The translations under genes and the position numbers were made by a program. From Runella sp. (lineage in GTDB: Bacteria > Bacteroidota > Bacteroidia > Cytophagales > Spirosomataceae): DNA of 64,000 bases. Shown piece after piece: positions 1 to 8,586 of the stretch (its first letter is position 1; each line of letters starts with the position of its first letter). The stretch spans positions 1-64,000 of the forward strand of contig NZ_JAIXST010000304.1 in the NCBI RefSeq assembly GCF_027484545.1, in the 5' to 3' direction. The notes under the pieces are model-generated. The model made no database searches and had not been told where the DNA came from. It saw only the letters and a program-made list of their open reading frames with translations.

Positions 1-608
1 GCTGATTCCTGTAACGTAAAGCGCATGATACCAGCGAGTTGTTGGACCAAATCGGCCACCGTGTCATTTTCAGCGGCAGCGGCTTCGTTGTAAATCGTAT
101 TGAGGGTATTGAACAAAAAGTGAGGATTGATTTGCGATTTTAAGGCACTCAATTCAGCTTCCGTTTTTTGTTGCTGCAACACTAATTGCTCCCTTCTCAC
201 CCGAAAAGCATCGGCGATGTAGCCAAAGCCAATAATGATTCCCATCAAGACAAGGGTAACTAAACTGTTTTCATCAACAAACTCACTGTCATGGCCTTGG
301 CGAAGTTGGAGAAGTTCAAAAAGAAGCCATGCGACTCCTACAATCCAAGTCCAATACCACCACTTTTTTTCAGAAGATAAAAACCACCATCGAAAAGGGC
401 CTTGGTAGTTGAGCCACCCGAGTAGCCAAACTCCCGCAATCAATAGCACATAACTCAACAGAAATTTGAAAAAGCCACCAAAACTCTCCCAATTTTCTCC
501 GAATTGTGCTTTCAGACTACCGTACAACAGATAACTCAGGTAGCTGATGAAAACTACCGCAACTAATAGAAATATGAAACGACTGAATGAGTTTGAAAAA
601 CGTTTCAT
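1..608 (-). CDS. LytS-type sensor histidine kinase, partial (C-terminus outside window)
   Basis: My reading of the minus strand from the ATG at 606-608 gives an open frame to the window edge. It has several hydrophobic segments over roughly the first 120 residues, then a coiled stretch rich in Gln and Glu, then the His_kinase motif SQINPHFLFNTLNTIYNEA. This motif is typical of LytS/YpdA-type kinases, which phosphorylate LytTR-type regulators. The ATP-binding domain lies beyond base 1, and a LytTR regulator probably follows there. The start overlaps the stop of the upstream gene as ATGA (605-608), so translation is probably coupled. The family call is sure; the signal sensed is unknown. Confidence 0.88.
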   Translation of the reverse strand, partial: MKRFSNSFSRFIFLLVAVVFISYLSYLLYGSLKAQFGENWESFGGFFKFLLSYVLLIAGVWLLGWLNYQGPFRWWFLSSEKKWWYWTWIVGVAWLLFELLQLRQGHDSEFVDENSLVTLVLMGIIIGFGYIADAFRVRREQLVLQQQKTEAELSALKSQINPHFLFNTLNTIYNEAAAAENDTVADLVQQLAGIMRFTLQES

Positions 609-1018
609 TCGATTTTTTTGATGGCGGTTTCGTCCAATTTTGTTTTGCTTATTTCCTTTGCCGCCTGTTCACTATCAGTGCGTTTAAAATACAGGGCGTT
701 GCTTAGATAATCATAATCTACAATGCCCTTGAGAAAGACAGTTTCGTTGGATTTGACCGAAAATAACATACTTTTCTTATCCGTAATAAAACCGCCTTCG
801 GTATCAATTTTCACTTTTCCGACAGGAACTTCGAGTCGAAAGTATTCATTGTTGCTGAATTTTTGGGTAATCAATTGATTATTGATTTTTATGGTAAAGT
901 CTGATCCGAAATAGTCTTTTCTTCGGTAGAGTACCATTACTCCCCGTTCGGTGGGAGGAGGCTCCTCTCCAAAACCTGGAAAGCAAAGCCAGAGCAACAT
1001 AATTGTTCGGAGTTTCAT
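605..1018 (-). CDS. Small secreted protein, DUF2846-like
   Basis: 137 residues beginning with a short hydrophobic signal-like segment (MKLRTIMLLWLCFPGFG). The body has the pattern seen in DUF2846-type proteins: a statement of a property such as VMVLYRR, a KINNQLI strand, then YFRLEVPVGKVKI, a beta-rich domain often exported in Bacteroidota. It lacks a clear lipobox Cys. It lies between an outer-membrane barrel-like gene upstream (9 bp away) and the LytS-like kinase downstream (4-bp overlap). The three are probably one operon, suggesting an envelope component associated with the kinase. The family assignment is a judgement from pattern, not from a search. Confidence 0.6.
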   Translation of the reverse strand: MKLRTIMLLWLCFPGFGEEPPPTERGVMVLYRRKDYFGSDFTIKINNQLITQKFSNNEYFRLEVPVGKVKIDTEGGFITDKKSMLFSVKSNETVFLKGIVDYDYLSNALYFKRTDSEQAAKEISKTKLDETAIKKIE

Positions 1019-1027
1019 AACTATAGA

Positions 1028-1777
1028 TCAGATTTTTGACTTCCGTTTATGGCTTTTGCTGATGACGAAGATGCTTTGGATAAATACCTGATGCATTCGG
1101 TCAACGGGAGCGTTGGAAAGACGGATATTATTGTCTGTTTTCCACGGTACAGTGTTCAGACCCATGCGGTAGCCTATCCGAAAGACCGGGTTTAGGCTGA
1201 CGGGGCGGGTAAGCCGAATGGTTCGTTCCAGTGAAATCTCAAAAAAGGTATTTTTGTGTACTAACGCGGGCGATTGCCCAACGATGGATGTCGAAAGAAG
1301 ATTGTTGAAAGCAACTGCCTGGGAGGCATCGGTTGAATACACACTGACGGCGGATTCGATCCTACCTATGCCTATGTTGATAAAATATTGCCGATTTCGC
1401 TCAAAAATAACGGTGTAGCCGGCATTCAGCGAGTAAGCAATATAACTCCCCGTGACTTTGGTTTGCTTTTTGGTATCGGTACTCGGAAGCCCATAGATGG
1501 CTTCCGCCCCAAACTTATAACGACCTCGCTGTAAAGCGCCGCCGTAGGAAGCAATGGTATTGAATTGGACTGTTAAGTAGCCAATGCCCTGACTGTTAAA
1601 TGCTTGTTTCAGGTGTGGATAGTGAGTTCCGTTAAAGTTGATAAACGGCGCTCCAATGTAAAAATGAGAATGTCGTTGAAATTCATCCGGATCGGGAATG
1701 ATGACCGAATCTTGCTGGGCGTTGCTTTTGATAAATGTGCCTAAAAAAATCAGGAAAAACAGAAATAATAATCTCAT
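1028..1777 (-). CDS. Predicted outer-membrane beta-barrel protein
   Basis: 249 residues with a clean signal peptide (MRLLFLFFLIFLGTFIKSNAQ) and a body of alternating amphipathic strands rich in Tyr, Gly and Asn, such as YIAYSLNAGYTVIF and FINIGIGRIE, ending in a strand with aromatic and Ile/Val residues. This is the look of a small Bacteroidota outer-membrane barrel of the porin/OprD-unlike class. No specific family was recognised. It is the first gene of a three-gene unit with a small exported protein and a LytS-type kinase, so it may be controlled by, or report to, that kinase (inference). Confidence 0.65.
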   Translation of the reverse strand: MRLLFLFFLIFLGTFIKSNAQQDSVIIPDPDEFQRHSHFYIGAPFINFNGTHYPHLKQAFNSQGIGYLTVQFNTIASYGGALQRGRYKFGAEAIYGLPSTDTKKQTKVTGSYIAYSLNAGYTVIFERNRQYFINIGIGRIESAVSVYSTDASQAVAFNNLLSTSIVGQSPALVHKNTFFEISLERTIRLTRPVSLNPVFRIGYRMGLNTVPWKTDNNIRLSNAPVDRMHQVFIQSIFVISKSHKRKSKI

Positions 1778-1956
1778 AAAGGTTGTACAGGTTATGTTTT
1801 CAAAGGATTGTAAACGTTTTCAGGGCTGTCAACAGGCTCGCTGGTTGAGTGATACAAAACAATATTGTGATGGGCGCTTTCGCAAAGGTTTGTGACCAAT
1901 GAAGTTGAGTTTGTGGTCAAAGTCAAAAAGTTTGAGGTCAGGATGCTGATTTATAT

Positions 1957-1964
1957 TAACTTTG
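1957..1964 (+). promoter_or_regulatory. Candidate Bacteroidota -7 box for the alkane-monooxygenase-like gene
   Basis: TAACTTTG matches the TAnnTTTG box used by the Bacteroidota primary sigma factor. A TTTG at 1931-1934 is 22 bp upstream, slightly long for the usual 19-21. The start codon follows at 2006. The 228-bp gap 1778-2005 holds nothing else I can name. Confidence 0.45.
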
Positions 1965-2005
1965 AGCAACAAAAAATATCTTAGGCAGGCTAATCGAATA
2001 CCCTC

Positions 2006-3121
2006 ATGAACCCCTTTAAAAAATTCGGCTTTTTGTCCATCTACCTCATGATTTTGCTTTCGAATGGAGTGTTTCTTCTCACCCATGGGCAATTTACCTG
2101 GACAACAGTTGTGTTTGCTTATGGTTTGGTGCCGTTGGTGGATGCGCTTCTGGGGAAAGATAAAAACAACGTTTCCAAAGAAGATTTTGAACGGCTGATG
2201 AACGATCGTTTTTTTGACACTGTCGTTTATTCGTTGGTGTATGTACACCTGTTTCAGTTGTGTTTGGCGGTGATAGCCATTTTAACCTATGAAATGACAC
2301 TGTTTCAATGGATAGGGTATGTATTGTCGTTAGGGATTTTTTCAGGAACCATGATCAACGTAGCCCATGAATTGGGACATCGGAGTAGTAAAGTGGCACA
2401 ATTTCACGCAAAACTCACGTTGATGACGGTATGCTATGTGCACTTTTTTATTGAACATAACCGCGGCCATCACGTATGGGTTGCTACGCCCCAAGACCCG
2501 GCCACAGCGCGTAAAGGACAATCGATCTATGCGTTTTGGTGGCAGAGCATTACGGGTAGTTTTCTAAGTGCTCTGGCGATTGAAAAACGCTTGCTTGAAA
2601 GAAATAAAGCTCCTTTTTGGAGTGCAAAAAATAACATGATTTGGGCGGTTGTGCTGCCTCTGGTTTTTGGCGGTGCATTGACCGCTTTGGGAAGCCTGAT
2701 GATTGGGCGTTTTGCGTGGGAAGTACTACCATTTTTCTTTGGGCAAAGTACGGTGGCCATTTTGTTGCTGGAAAGCGTGAACTACATTGAGCATTATGGG
2801 ATTATGCGCCGTGAAATTGCTCCCGGCAAGTACGAACGCGTCAATCCACTGCATTCGTGGAATGCCAATCATTTATTCAGTAATCTGGTGCTTTTTCAAC
2901 TTCAACGTCATTCCGACCATCACGCGTATGCTTCGCGGCCGTATCAGGTATTGCGGCATTTTGACGAAAGCCCGCAATTGCCTTTTGGGTATCCACTCAT
3001 GATACTGATGGCTACGGTACCCCCCTTGTGGTTTTCAGTCATGGACAAACGCCTCGAACAGTGGCAAACCAACGCGTATGATGCACAGCATATCTCACAG
3101 ATACAAAGAGAGTTTGCTTAG
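2006..3121 (+). CDS. alkB: Alkane 1-monooxygenase-like membrane di-iron hydroxylase
   Basis: 371 residues, the normal size for AlkB-type integral-membrane non-haem di-iron hydroxylases, which add oxygen to terminal methyl groups of alkanes or fatty-acyl chains using rubredoxin and oxygen. The histidine boxes are all visible: HELGH at 121-125, EHNRGHH at 150-156, NYIEHYG at 259-265 and RHSDHH at 301-306, the last followed by the family's RPYQ. Hydrophobic helices occupy about 8-25, 32-50, 72-95, 100-120, 210-255 and 325-345. No rubredoxin or reductase gene is next to it, so the substrate may be a lipid rather than n-alkane (inference). It stands alone between unrelated genes. Confidence 0.9.
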   Translation: MNPFKKFGFLSIYLMILLSNGVFLLTHGQFTWTTVVFAYGLVPLVDALLGKDKNNVSKEDFERLMNDRFFDTVVYSLVYVHLFQLCLAVIAILTYEMTLFQWIGYVLSLGIFSGTMINVAHELGHRSSKVAQFHAKLTLMTVCYVHFFIEHNRGHHVWVATPQDPATARKGQSIYAFWWQSITGSFLSALAIEKRLLERNKAPFWSAKNNMIWAVVLPLVFGGALTALGSLMIGRFAWEVLPFFFGQSTVAILLLESVNYIEHYGIMRREIAPGKYERVNPLHSWNANHLFSNLVLFQLQRHSDHHAYASRPYQVLRHFDESPQLPFGYPLMILMATVPPLWFSVMDKRLEQWQTNAYDAQHISQIQREFA

Positions 3122-3171
3122 TCTTTGGTGTATTTCTCCACCTAAAAACATCTAGACTAAAAAAAGTTCTC

Positions 3172-3179
3172 TACTTTTG
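3172..3179 (+). promoter_or_regulatory. Candidate -7 box for the ArsC-like/wecB pair
   Basis: TACTTTTG fits TAnnTTTG and lies 25 bp before the ArsC-like start at 3205. No good TTTG is seen at the expected upstream distance, so the call rests on one box. Confidence 0.35.
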
Positions 3180-3204
3180 GGCTTTTTGAACCCGACTGAA
3201 AATT

Positions 3205-3540
3205 ATGCTTATTGTTTACGGAATCCCTAACTGCGATACGGTTAAGAAGACGTTGAATTGGTTCAAAGCCAACGGAACAAATTATCAATTTCACGATTAC
3301 AAAAAACAGGGAATTACCCGCGAAAAACTTGAAAATTGGCTGGGCCAAACGAATTGGACAACCCTCCTCAACCGCGCGGGAACTACATTTAAAAATCTCT
3401 CGGAGGAACAAAAAGCGACTATTCAGGATGCCGACAGCGCCCTTGCGTTCCTGCTCGAAAATACTTCAGCTATCAAAAGACCCGTCGTTGAACGGGATGG
3501 TCAAATTATAAAAATCGGTTGGAAGCCCGAAGGAATATGA
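3205..3540 (+). CDS. ArsC/Spx-family (YffB-like) thioredoxin-fold protein
   Basis: 111 residues opening with MLIVYGIPNCDTVKKTLNW, the N-terminal strand and PNCDT-KK loop of the ArsC-like superfamily. The single Cys sits where ArsC and YffB carry theirs. The length and the HDYKKQGI...L-NWL-Q segment fit the YffB subgroup rather than true arsenate reductases. These act as GSH- or thioredoxin-dependent reductases or have unknown roles. The stop overlaps the wecB start as ATGA (3537-3540), so the two are co-translated although their functions appear unrelated. Confidence 0.85.
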   Translation: MLIVYGIPNCDTVKKTLNWFKANGTNYQFHDYKKQGITREKLENWLGQTNWTTLLNRAGTTFKNLSEEQKATIQDADSALAFLLENTSAIKRPVVERDGQIIKIGWKPEGI

Positions 3541-4649
3541 AAATTCTGACCGTTTTTGGTACCCGCCCTGAAGCCATCAAAATGGCAGTTTTAGTGCGCA
3601 GATTGCAACAGGATTCTTATTTTGAACACAAACTGTGCGTAACAGGCCAACATCGTCAGATGCTTGACCAAGTACTGGAGTTGTTTGAGCTTACGCCTGA
3701 TTTTGACCTCAATATCATGCAGGCCGGGCAGGATTTGACCGATGTTACCTGTCGAATTTTGACGGCCATGAGGGAGTTATTTCAATCCTATCGCCCTGAT
3801 TTGGTCTTGGTTCATGGAGATACTACTACCTGTATGGCTACTTCGATGGCCGCATTTTATGCAGGCATTCAAATAGGCCACGTAGAGGCTGGATTGCGGA
3901 CGGGAAATCTTCAATCGCCTTTTCCGGAAGAAGCCAACCGACTTATCACCGACCGTTTGGCCAACTGTTTTTTTGCTCCCACCGACCGAAATGTACAGGC
4001 CCTTTTGCACGAAGGTGTAAAACCTGAATCCATTGTCAAAACAGGCAATACAGTGATTGATGCGCTGCTTTACGTAAGCAAACGAGTGGCTCAGTTTTCT
4101 GAAAAGATAGAGGATTCGATAAAAACGGTTTTTGCTTCTCAACGGAAGACTTTACTCGTAACGGGCCATCGGCGGGAAAACTTTGGGGATGGATTTATTC
4201 AAATCTGTGAAGCATTACGTGAATTGGCTGAGCAAAATCCGGCATTGGAAATAGTGTATCCCGTTCACCTCAACCCTAATGTTCAACAACCCGTTTATGA
4301 ACTCTTGGGTAATCTGCCGAACGTTCATTTGCCTGCTCCCATGGATTATGCTGATTTTGTGTATGCAATGAAACAAAGTTGGGTAATTCTGACCGATTCG
4401 GGCGGCGTACAGGAAGAGGCTCCAAGTTTGGGAAAACCTGTATTGGTGATGCGTGATACCACCGAGCGGCCCGAAGCTGTGGAAGCAGGTACGGTAAAGC
4501 TCGTTGGAGCCAACCGTGTTTCTATTGTGCAGTCAATAAATGAGTTATGGAATAATCCCACACTTTATCATCAAATGTCTACAGCCAATAATCCGTACGG
4601 TGACGGTTGTGCAAGTGAGCGAATTATAGAGTTTTTGAAACAGAGATAA
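3537..4649 (+). CDS. wecB: UDP-N-acetylglucosamine 2-epimerase (non-hydrolysing)
   Basis: Converts UDP-GlcNAc to UDP-ManNAc in the cytoplasm for surface polysaccharide synthesis. The protein begins MKILTVFGTRPEAIKMA, the diagnostic N-terminus. Further motifs are VHGDTTT, HVEAGLRTGNLQSPFPEE, VTGHRRENFG, and SGGVQEEAPSLGKPVLVMR with the TERPE that follows. The start is the ATG at 3537, which overlaps the upstream stop; a longer frame from 3519 would add only six residues that do not fit the family. Length 370 is normal. The sugar-nucleotide genes rfbB and galE lie a few kb away. Confidence 0.97.
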   Translation: MKILTVFGTRPEAIKMAVLVRRLQQDSYFEHKLCVTGQHRQMLDQVLELFELTPDFDLNIMQAGQDLTDVTCRILTAMRELFQSYRPDLVLVHGDTTTCMATSMAAFYAGIQIGHVEAGLRTGNLQSPFPEEANRLITDRLANCFFAPTDRNVQALLHEGVKPESIVKTGNTVIDALLYVSKRVAQFSEKIEDSIKTVFASQRKTLLVTGHRRENFGDGFIQICEALRELAEQNPALEIVYPVHLNPNVQQPVYELLGNLPNVHLPAPMDYADFVYAMKQSWVILTDSGGVQEEAPSLGKPVLVMRDTTERPEAVEAGTVKLVGANRVSIVQSINELWNNPTLYHQMSTANNPYGDGCASERIIEFLKQR

Positions 4650-4680
4650 TCCAAACCATCCCGCGCAACAAGTTTACACT

Positions 4681-5256
4681 TTATTTTGGTAACGGAATTT
4701 CACCTGTCTGTTCATAATTCTGGAGCCATTCTTTCTTAGGGCTTTGAATGGTTAAATAGAAGTCATAAACAGGTTTCATGTCTTTGACATAATTGCCGGT
4801 GGGATAAATCACATCTCCAAAAACAACGCACTTTCGGGTAAGATCAAAACCCACTAACACAATAGGAACTTGGGCTTTCAGTGCCATGAAATAAAAACCG
4901 GTCTTGAGTTTAGAAACATTGCTGCGAGTTCCTTCGGGGGCAACAGCAATATGAATGGATTCATTTTTTTGAAAAGTCTCCGCTACCGAATCAACCAGAT
5001 TGGTGGATTGAGTACGATTGACGGGGTAGCCTCCCAACCCTCGAAAAAACCAAGCGGAATACCATTTAAACAGCGTACTTTTTCCTAAATAGCCAATATA
5101 AATTCCTATAACGGCTCTTACGCCTAATCCTACGAAAAAATCCCAATTGTTCCAATGAGGGGCTACGACCCAAATGGCTTTCTTTAAACCTTTGGGGACA
5201 TAGCCACGGGTACTCCAGCCTGCAAGGCGGTAGAGAAGTGAAAAAAGCCAATTCAT
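4681..5256 (-). CDS. PlsC-like 1-acyl-glycerol-3-phosphate acyltransferase family protein
   Basis: 191 residues with the acyltransferase catalytic block H34-x4-D39 in APHWNNWDFF and the substrate-binding PEGTRS at 107-112. The GYPVNR element at about 76-81 completes the usual four-block pattern. The protein is short, like the small subgroup annotated as glycerol acyltransferases, and may act on lysophosphatidate or another lysolipid at the inner membrane. It is transcribed away from the yitT gene and ends about 30 bp from the wecB stop, convergently. Confidence 0.85.
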   Translation of the reverse strand: MNWLFSLLYRLAGWSTRGYVPKGLKKAIWVVAPHWNNWDFFVGLGVRAVIGIYIGYLGKSTLFKWYSAWFFRGLGGYPVNRTQSTNLVDSVAETFQKNESIHIAVAPEGTRSNVSKLKTGFYFMALKAQVPIVLVGFDLTRKCVVFGDVIYPTGNYVKDMKPVYDFYLTIQSPKKEWLQNYEQTGEIPLPK

Positions 5257-5416
5257 ACTATGAAGGGTTAGGTTACCCCAAATGTAAAACCCTACTTCGG
5301 TTTCAACAACAATTACTGCTTATCTTTAATAGCTTTTTTGGGAACAACGAAACGATATTCTATATCCTGCGTTAGAATTTATAGAGCCACCACTTAATTT
5401 CTATCATTTTCAAGCT

Positions 5417-6295
5417 ATGAAACCTATACAGGGCATTACAAAACGTTCCTTAGTAAAGGATGCCGTGCTTATTATCGCCGGTATTTTTAGTGCAGGATTG
5501 GGGCTGAAAGGATTTTTGCTTTCCAGCCATTTTATTGACGGCGGCGTTACCGGAATATCCATGTTATTGTCTTCTACCTTACAAATTCCCTTGGCTGTTC
5601 TCATTCCAATCATCAATTTGCCGTTTATCGTAATGGGCTATCGTCAAATCGGCTTGGCGTTTGCTATCAAAAGCACCTGCGCTATTGCGGGTTTAGCGCT
5701 TTGCCTGGCCTTGGTAGAGTTTCCTGACGTTACACCTGACCTATTACTTACTTCGGTTTTTGGTGGATTTTTTATTGGCGCAGGCATCGGATTGGCCATG
5801 CGGGGCGGGGCTGTTTTGGACGGAACTGAAGTTGCTGCTTTGCTTATCAGTCGTCGCAACTCTGCCATCAGAGTAGGAGATATTATTTTGGGAATGAATA
5901 TTTTTATTTTTTCAGCGGCGGCTTATTTTTTAGGAGTTGACATTGCGCTCTATTCGATGTTAACTTACTTTACGGCCTCTAAAACCGTTGATTTTATCAT
6001 TCACGGTATCGAAGAGTACACTGCGGTACTGATTGTGTCTGATCATCATGAAGAAATCAGAGAAATGATTTCGGAAAAACTTAACAAAGGAGTAACCGTA
6101 CTCAACAGCGAAAAAGGCTTCGGTAAGCGCGGTCTTCAGGCCCAGGAAACTAAAGTGTTGTATTCAGTGGTAACCCGTTTGGAAGTAAGCAGGTTACGTG
6201 ATGCCATTGCTGAAATAGACCCACTTGCGTTTGTGGTTCAGCATGGCATAGACGACGCCCGTGGAGGAATTGTCAAAGAAAGAGCTCTGCATTAA
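5417..6295 (+). CDS. YitT family membrane protein (DUF161 plus DUF2179)
   Basis: 292 residues. The N-terminal 190 or so contain five to six hydrophobic helices with the family's GGVTGISMLLS and GGFFIGAGIGLAMRGGAVLDGTEV segments. The C-terminal 90 residues form the soluble DUF2179 domain (YTAVLIVSDHHEEI ... GVTVLNSEKGFGKRGLQAQETKVLYSVVTR has the expected spacing). Transport substrates for the family are not established. It is a single-gene unit closed by the hairpin at 6334-6364. Confidence 0.92.
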   Translation: MKPIQGITKRSLVKDAVLIIAGIFSAGLGLKGFLLSSHFIDGGVTGISMLLSSTLQIPLAVLIPIINLPFIVMGYRQIGLAFAIKSTCAIAGLALCLALVEFPDVTPDLLLTSVFGGFFIGAGIGLAMRGGAVLDGTEVAALLISRRNSAIRVGDIILGMNIFIFSAAAYFLGVDIALYSMLTYFTASKTVDFIIHGIEEYTAVLIVSDHHEEIREMISEKLNKGVTVLNSEKGFGKRGLQAQETKVLYSVVTRLEVSRLRDAIAEIDPLAFVVQHGIDDARGGIVKERALH

Positions 6296-6328
6296 AAGAA
6301 ACGGCGATTGGGCTGTTAGTTAAAATGA

Positions 6329-6369
6329 AAAACCCCTGATGAATCGCTTACTGACACATCAGGGATTTT
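6329..6369. terminator. Bidirectional hairpin terminator between yitT and rfbB
   Basis: Stem CCCTGATG (6334-6341) and CATCAGGG (6357-6364) with a 15-nt loop. It is preceded by an A-run and followed by TTTT, so it can stop transcription from both convergent genes. Confidence 0.8.
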
Positions 6370-6388
6370 GTAAAATAGATTCGTTCAA

Positions 6389-7444
6389 CTAACGGTCGGT
6401 GTACATTCCTTCGTAATACTTTTGATAATTTCCGGAAGTAACATCATCCAGCCATTTTTGATTATCCAAATACCATTGGACTGTTTTTGTCAATCCTTCT
6501 TCAAAAGTTATCGAAGGTTTCCAACCCAATTCATTCATTAGTTTGGTAGCATCAATCGCATAGCGAAGATCATGGCCTGCACGGTCGGTGACGTAGGTAA
6601 TCAATTGAGCTGAAGTGCCTTGCGCACGGCCGAGTTTTTCATCCATGATATTGCAAAGCAAATGCACTAAATCAATGTTTTTCCACTCGTTGCAACCGCC
6701 GATGTTGTAGGTTTCTCCATTGACGCCCTCGTGGAAAATCAAATCAATAGCTCGTGCGTGGTCTTCTACGTAGAGCCAATCGCGCACATTTTCTCCTTTG
6801 CCATAGACCGGCAGCGGTTTATTATTTCCAATGTTGTTAATAATAAGCGGAATCAACTTTTCAGGAAAGTGATTCGGACCGTAGTTGTTAGAGCAATTGG
6901 AAATTACTACGGGTAGTTTGTAGGTATTGTTGTAGGCTCTTACAAAGTGATCTGACGATGCCTTGGAAGCTGAATAAGGTGAACGAGGGTCGTATTTGGT
7001 AGTTTCTAAAAAAAACTCGTTCGGGTCATGTAATTCTCCATATACTTCATCCGTCGAGACATGGTAAAAACGACGTCCTTCTTCTTTGCCTTTCCAAGTA
7101 ATTCGGGCAGCATTCAATAAATTGACCGTTCCAATTACGTTGGTTAACACAAATGCCATGGGGTCAGAAATAGACCGATCCACGTGCGATTCGGCCGCTA
7201 AGTGAACAACGCCAGTAAAATCATGTTCTGTAAAAAGTTCCTCAATAAAAGCAGCATCCGTAATATCACCTTTGACAAACGTATAGTTTGGCTGCTCTTC
7301 AATATCGGTTAAGTTAGCCAAGTTGCCGGCATACGTAAGAGCGTCCAAATTAAAAATATGATAATTTGGGTAGTTGGTTACAAATCGTCGAACAACGTGA
7401 GAGCCAATAAATCCTGCTCCACCGGTGATGAGTATTTTTTTCAT
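6389..7444 (-). CDS. rfbB: dTDP-glucose 4,6-dehydratase
   Basis: Second step of dTDP-L-rhamnose and related deoxysugar synthesis: dTDP-glucose to dTDP-4-keto-6-deoxyglucose, NAD-dependent. The Rossmann motif GGAGFIGSH is at 8-16. The family-specific VSTDEVYGEL and SPYSASKASSDHFVRAY carry the catalytic Thr/Asp/Glu and Tyr-x3-Lys. AESHVDRSI and NCSNNYGPNHFPEK are also present. 351 residues is the normal length. galE lies 14 bp upstream in the same direction, so the two are probably one transcript. rfbA, rfbC and rfbD are not in the window. Confidence 0.97.
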   Translation of the reverse strand: MKKILITGGAGFIGSHVVRRFVTNYPNYHIFNLDALTYAGNLANLTDIEEQPNYTFVKGDITDAAFIEELFTEHDFTGVVHLAAESHVDRSISDPMAFVLTNVIGTVNLLNAARITWKGKEEGRRFYHVSTDEVYGELHDPNEFFLETTKYDPRSPYSASKASSDHFVRAYNNTYKLPVVISNCSNNYGPNHFPEKLIPLIINNIGNNKPLPVYGKGENVRDWLYVEDHARAIDLIFHEGVNGETYNIGGCNEWKNIDLVHLLCNIMDEKLGRAQGTSAQLITYVTDRAGHDLRYAIDATKLMNELGWKPSITFEEGLTKTVQWYLDNQKWLDDVTSGNYQKYYEGMYTDR

Positions 7445-7458
7445 AGAATTTCTAACTT

Positions 7459-8493
7459 TTAAACTGCCTCTTTAGTGTTCCCTTCTGCCAATCTTTGCTG
7501 CCACCGCCAAGCATCTCTCAACGAATCTTCCAGTGTTTTTTCCGCACTCCAACCCATCACCTGCTGTGATTTATCTACCTGGGCATAAATTTGCTCAATA
7601 TCACCTGCCCGACGAGGCCCGATGCTGTAATTGAGTTTTACATTATTTACTTTTTCAAAAGTCTCAATCAATCGTAAAATAGTAACACCTTCACCCGTAC
7701 CCACATTAAACACATCATAGTAGGTGTCGCCTTCAATGGTAGCCAATAATTTCAGTGCCTTTACGTGTGCCTTGGCCAAATCAACTACGTGGATAAAATC
7801 ACGGATACAGGTTCCGTCGACTGTATTATAATCATTACCGAAAATGGTCAGCTTTTCGCGTAATCCTGTAGCTGCCTGTGTGATGTAAGGAACCAAATTG
7901 CTCGGAACACCGCGGGGTAATTCACCGATTTCTGCTGATTCGTGGGCACCGATGGGATTAAAGTAACGTAATGAAATGGCCTTTAATTCTGCTTTGGATG
8001 TCACTACATCGCGAATAATATCTTCACAGATGCGCTTCGTGTTTCCATACGGAGAGGCAGCTTCCTGACGAGGCGTTTCTTCGGTTACGGGAAGAAAATC
8101 AGGTTGACCATAGACCGTACAGGAAGAAGAAAAAACAAAGTTTTTTACCCCAAATTCCTGCATGATTTTTAACAGAAGCAAGGTAGAGCCAATATTATTT
8201 TGGTAGTACATTAGCGGTTTTTCAACAGATTCTCCGACCGCCTTGCTCGCTGCAAAATGGATAACGCCGTCTAATTGCTCTTTTTTGAAAATGCTGCGCA
8301 GCGTTGCTTCATCGTTACAATCAGCTTTGTAGCATACCGTTGGTTTACCAATGATGCTTTCAAGTCTGGTTAAGACCTTCTCTTCCGAATTGCTGAAATT
8401 GTCAATGATAATGGGTTCAAAACCCGCTTGATGCAGTTCGACGACTGTGTGAGAGCCGATGAACCCGGCTCCGCCCGTGACCAATATTTTCAT
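7459..8493 (-). CDS. galE: UDP-glucose 4-epimerase
   Basis: Interconverts UDP-glucose and UDP-galactose through an NAD-bound 4-keto intermediate. It shows GGAGFIGSH at 7-15, the catalytic FSSSCTVYG and SPYGNTKRICEDI (Tyr-x3-Lys), RYFNPIGAHES, and the C-terminal GTGEGVTILRLIETFEKV typical of GalE rather than of other epimerase/dehydratases. 344 residues is normal. It is first in a probable galE-rfbB operon feeding surface glycans together with the nearby wecB. A -7 box lies just upstream. Confidence 0.96.
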   Translation of the reverse strand: MKILVTGGAGFIGSHTVVELHQAGFEPIIIDNFSNSEEKVLTRLESIIGKPTVCYKADCNDEATLRSIFKKEQLDGVIHFAASKAVGESVEKPLMYYQNNIGSTLLLLKIMQEFGVKNFVFSSSCTVYGQPDFLPVTEETPRQEAASPYGNTKRICEDIIRDVVTSKAELKAISLRYFNPIGAHESAEIGELPRGVPSNLVPYITQAATGLREKLTIFGNDYNTVDGTCIRDFIHVVDLAKAHVKALKLLATIEGDTYYDVFNVGTGEGVTILRLIETFEKVNNVKLNYSIGPRRAGDIEQIYAQVDKSQQVMGWSAEKTLEDSLRDAWRWQQRLAEGNTKEAV

Positions 8494-8516
8494 TCAGTGT
8501 GTAGAAAATTGAGAGA

Positions 8517-8524
8517 CAAAACTA
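8517..8524 (-). promoter_or_regulatory. Candidate -7 box of galE-rfbB
   Basis: On the minus strand this reads TAGTTTTG, a match to TAnnTTTG, 23 bp before the galE ATG. No convincing TTTG box is seen at the -33 spacing. Confidence 0.4.
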
Positions 8525-8586
8525 TAAAATTTGGGTGCTGAAAAAAAATTGTTTTTCTTTAAAGCGAGTTTCACTGACTTTGACCC